7,218 bases of DNA, taken from assembly GCA_012521455.1 (NCBI GenBank), contig JAAYMJ010000206.1, positions 1-7,218 of the forward strand, given 5' to 3'. The notes below the pieces were generated by a model. That model was given only the letters and a program-made list of their open reading frames with translations, searched no databases and was not told where the DNA came from. The translations under genes and the position numbers were made by a program. Positions 6,025 through 7,218 of this stretch are shown piece after piece (the first letter of the stretch is position 1; each line of letters begins with the position of its first letter). This stretch comes from Clostridiaceae bacterium. Lineage in GTDB: Bacteria > Bacillota > Clostridia > UMGS1883 > JAAYMJ01.

Positions 6025-6726
6025 ATGATTAGAAACATAGTAAAAATAGACGAAGAAAAGTGCAACGGCTGCGGGCTATGTGTGAGCGCCTGCATGGAAG
6101 GCGCCTTACAAATCGTTGACGGCAAGGCAAAGCTTATAAGCGAAAGTTACTGCGACGGGCTTGGGGCCTGCCTTCCCGAATGTCCCACCGGCGCAATAAC
6201 AATTGAAAAAAGGGAAGCGGAGGAATTTGATGAAGAGGCGGTAAAAAAACACATCAAAGTGTCCAATCAGCCTGCCTTTATCTGCCCCTCTATGGCTGCA
6301 AAAACCTTTGACAGGGATAAAGAAAAAAGGGATGAAAAAAATATTGGTTTTGAGCCTGTATCCCAGCTTAGGCAGTGGCCAATACAAATTAAGCTTGTAA
6401 ACCCCCATGCCCCCTTCTTTAACAACGCCCACCTGTTGATTGCCGCTGACTGCTGTGCCTACGCCTACGCAAACATCCACGACAAATTTATGAAAAACAA
6501 AATCACACTGATAGGCTGCCCGAAACTTGATGAGGTGGATTATTCCGAGAAACTTGCTGAAATATTAAAGCATAACGATATAAAAAGCGTAACTGTTTTA
6601 AGAATGGAAGTGCCATGCTGCAGCCAGATTGCAAACGCTGTAAAAACCGCACTGATAAATAGCGGGAAAATGATACCATGGAGCGTTCAGATTATATCCA
6701 CTGACGGTGAGCTAATTGATGATTAA
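6025..6726 (+). CDS. Ferredoxin-like 4Fe-4S protein with cysteine-rich C-terminal domain
   Basis: Cytoplasmic iron-sulfur protein of 233 aa, presumably an electron carrier or redox partner. The N-terminal dicluster ferredoxin domain (about 5-62) has a full CxxCxxCxxxC set at C13, C16, C19 and C23. The second site has only C43, C49 and C53 (YCDGLGACLPECP), with Leu46 where the second cysteine would be expected. After an acidic/charged linker (63-112, containing C87) comes a conserved-looking C-terminal domain opening with SQLRQWP (113-119). It carries ADCCAYAYA (141-149), IGCPKLDE (163-170) and MEVPCCS (194-200), five more cysteines that could bind metal. I recall this architecture from anaerobes under generic names such as 4Fe-4S binding protein; the exact function is not known to me. 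The ATG at 6025 follows GGGAG by eight bases. Divergence from the Crp/Fnr gene suggests regulation by it. The gene is apparently monocistronic, with a terminator about 95 nt after the stop. Confidence 0.9.
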   Translation: MIRNIVKIDEEKCNGCGLCVSACMEGALQIVDGKAKLISESYCDGLGACLPECPTGAITIEKREAEEFDEEAVKKHIKVSNQPAFICPSMAAKTFDRDKEKRDEKNIGFEPVSQLRQWPIQIKLVNPHAPFFNNAHLLIAADCCAYAYANIHDKFMKNKITLIGCPKLDEVDYSEKLAEILKHNDIKSVTVLRMEVPCCSQIANAVKTALINSGKMIPWSVQIISTDGELIDD

Positions 6727-6820
6727 TTAAAAGCGCCCCTTTCAGGTAAGGATTGACCTTATATGTATCCGCAATATGCAACTTTTCATTGTATCATCTA
6801 ATATATACAAGTATCCCCCT

Positions 6821-6846
6821 TCCCCCCGGACGGGGGATTTTTCTTT
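6821..6846 (+). terminator. Intrinsic terminator downstream of the iron-sulfur protein gene
   Basis: TCCCCC (6821-6826), loop CGGAC and GGGGGA (6832-6837) form a short, very GC-rich stem followed by TTTTTCTTTT. An alternative 7-bp pairing uses ATCCCCC at 6813-6819 with GGGGGAT at 6832-6838. Both end at the same T-tract. It lies about 95 nt after the stop codon, with no gene between. Confidence 0.85.
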
Positions 6847-7218
6847 TATGGTGTAAAAAGATTAAATAAAAAAGAACTGTTCGTGTTTTTATATTACCTG
6901 ATTTAAGACTTTTTCTCACATGGAAATGTTAATCCTCATGTACCCGTAATTTTTAAAAAATGAAGTGACCTTTTATATCTATAACCCAAAAAACCCTTGT
7001 TTTATAAAATGGCTCCTTTTTCTTTTCAAACATCTGCCTTAACAATTGCATTTTTATTTTTCATACTAATAATATTTTACCTAAACCATAATCAACTTTT
7101 TTGTGTTTTTAATCCCTAATTTATTTGAAAAGGCTTTTTACCAGCACATGAAAAGTTCACACTCATATAACCCCGATTTTTTTGCTAAAAGTAGTGAACC
7201 TATATATCTTTTACCATA
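6847..7218. other. AT-rich intergenic stretch without a supported gene
   Basis: These 372 bases hold no ORF with a convincing start and ribosome binding site. The longest candidate I read is a 32-codon minus-strand frame (6953-7051) lacking a clear Shine-Dalgarno sequence. A weak plus-strand promoter-like pair, TTAACA (7039-7044), 17 bp, CATACT (7062-7067), and an inverted repeat GTTCAC (7155-7160)/GTGAAC (7194-7199) are present, but neither is strong. It may be the upstream region of a gene beyond the right edge. Confidence 0.5.

Noticed and set aside
6106..6480. A 124-codon minus-strand open frame opposite the iron-sulfur protein gene.
   Set aside because: It lies entirely inside a conserved gene, and the translation shows no family features.
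6747..6761. Small hairpin TAAGG-ATTGA-CCTTA shortly after the iron-sulfur protein gene.
   Set aside because: Only five base pairs and no U-tract; the GC-rich hairpin at 6821-6846 is the convincing terminator.
6953..7051. A 32-codon minus-strand ORF in the right-hand intergenic stretch (starts ATG CAA TTG).
   Set aside because: There is no clear Shine-Dalgarno sequence, no upstream promoter of quality and no recognisable product; an ORF this short is expected by chance.
7155..7199. GTTCAC/GTGAAC inverted repeat near the right edge as part of a riboswitch or attachment site.
   Set aside because: A 6-bp stem with a 33-nt loop and no known riboswitch core; too weak to call.

Overview
The window reads as chromosomal DNA from a low-GC Gram-positive bacterium, most likely an anaerobic member of the Clostridia. 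This rests on AT-rich intergenic DNA, purine-rich ribosome binding sites (GGAGGGG, AGGAGG, GAGGTG), consensus SigA-type promoters with 17-bp spacers, U-tailed hairpin terminators, and the gene types present. The genus cannot be named from sequence alone. There are six convincing protein genes and one possible small remnant. No RNA gene, CRISPR array, insertion sequence or phage gene is visible.

Left part (about 40-2895, minus strand): a chemotaxis pair. cheR (MCP methyltransferase) is transcribed first, followed by a transmembrane chemoreceptor with a four-helix-bundle-like sensor region. Each gene has its own perfect TTGACA-N17-TATAAT promoter. A long perfect hairpin ends the receptor gene. 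No cheA, cheW, cheY, cheB or flagellar gene is in view, so these two must work with a signalling core encoded elsewhere. CheR would methylate glutamates on the receptor's cytoplasmic helices to set adaptation.

Middle (3022-4321, plus strand): murA, the first committed enzyme of peptidoglycan synthesis, divergent from cheR and closed by a clean intrinsic terminator. The cheR-murA gap holds a perfect 9-bp dyad that could be an operator.

Right part (4348-6846): a small redox/regulatory module. A Crp/Fnr-type regulator and a SagB-like nitroreductase-fold flavoenzyme form a tight minus-strand operon. Divergent from them, across a 95-bp gap with overlapping promoter elements, lies an iron-sulfur protein with a ferredoxin-like N-terminus and a cysteine-rich C-terminal domain. 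The layout suggests the regulator controls itself, the flavoenzyme and the iron-sulfur protein, but the signal is unknown. A short overlapping ORF after the flavoenzyme may be the end of a lost or decayed third gene.

The last ~370 bases are AT-rich DNA with no gene I can support. I see no clear evidence of an undescribed multi-gene system. The best leads are the atypical second cluster of the iron-sulfur protein, the divergent redox module, the remnant-like ORF behind the flavoenzyme, the dyad before murA, and the receptor's C-terminal pentapeptide-like end.
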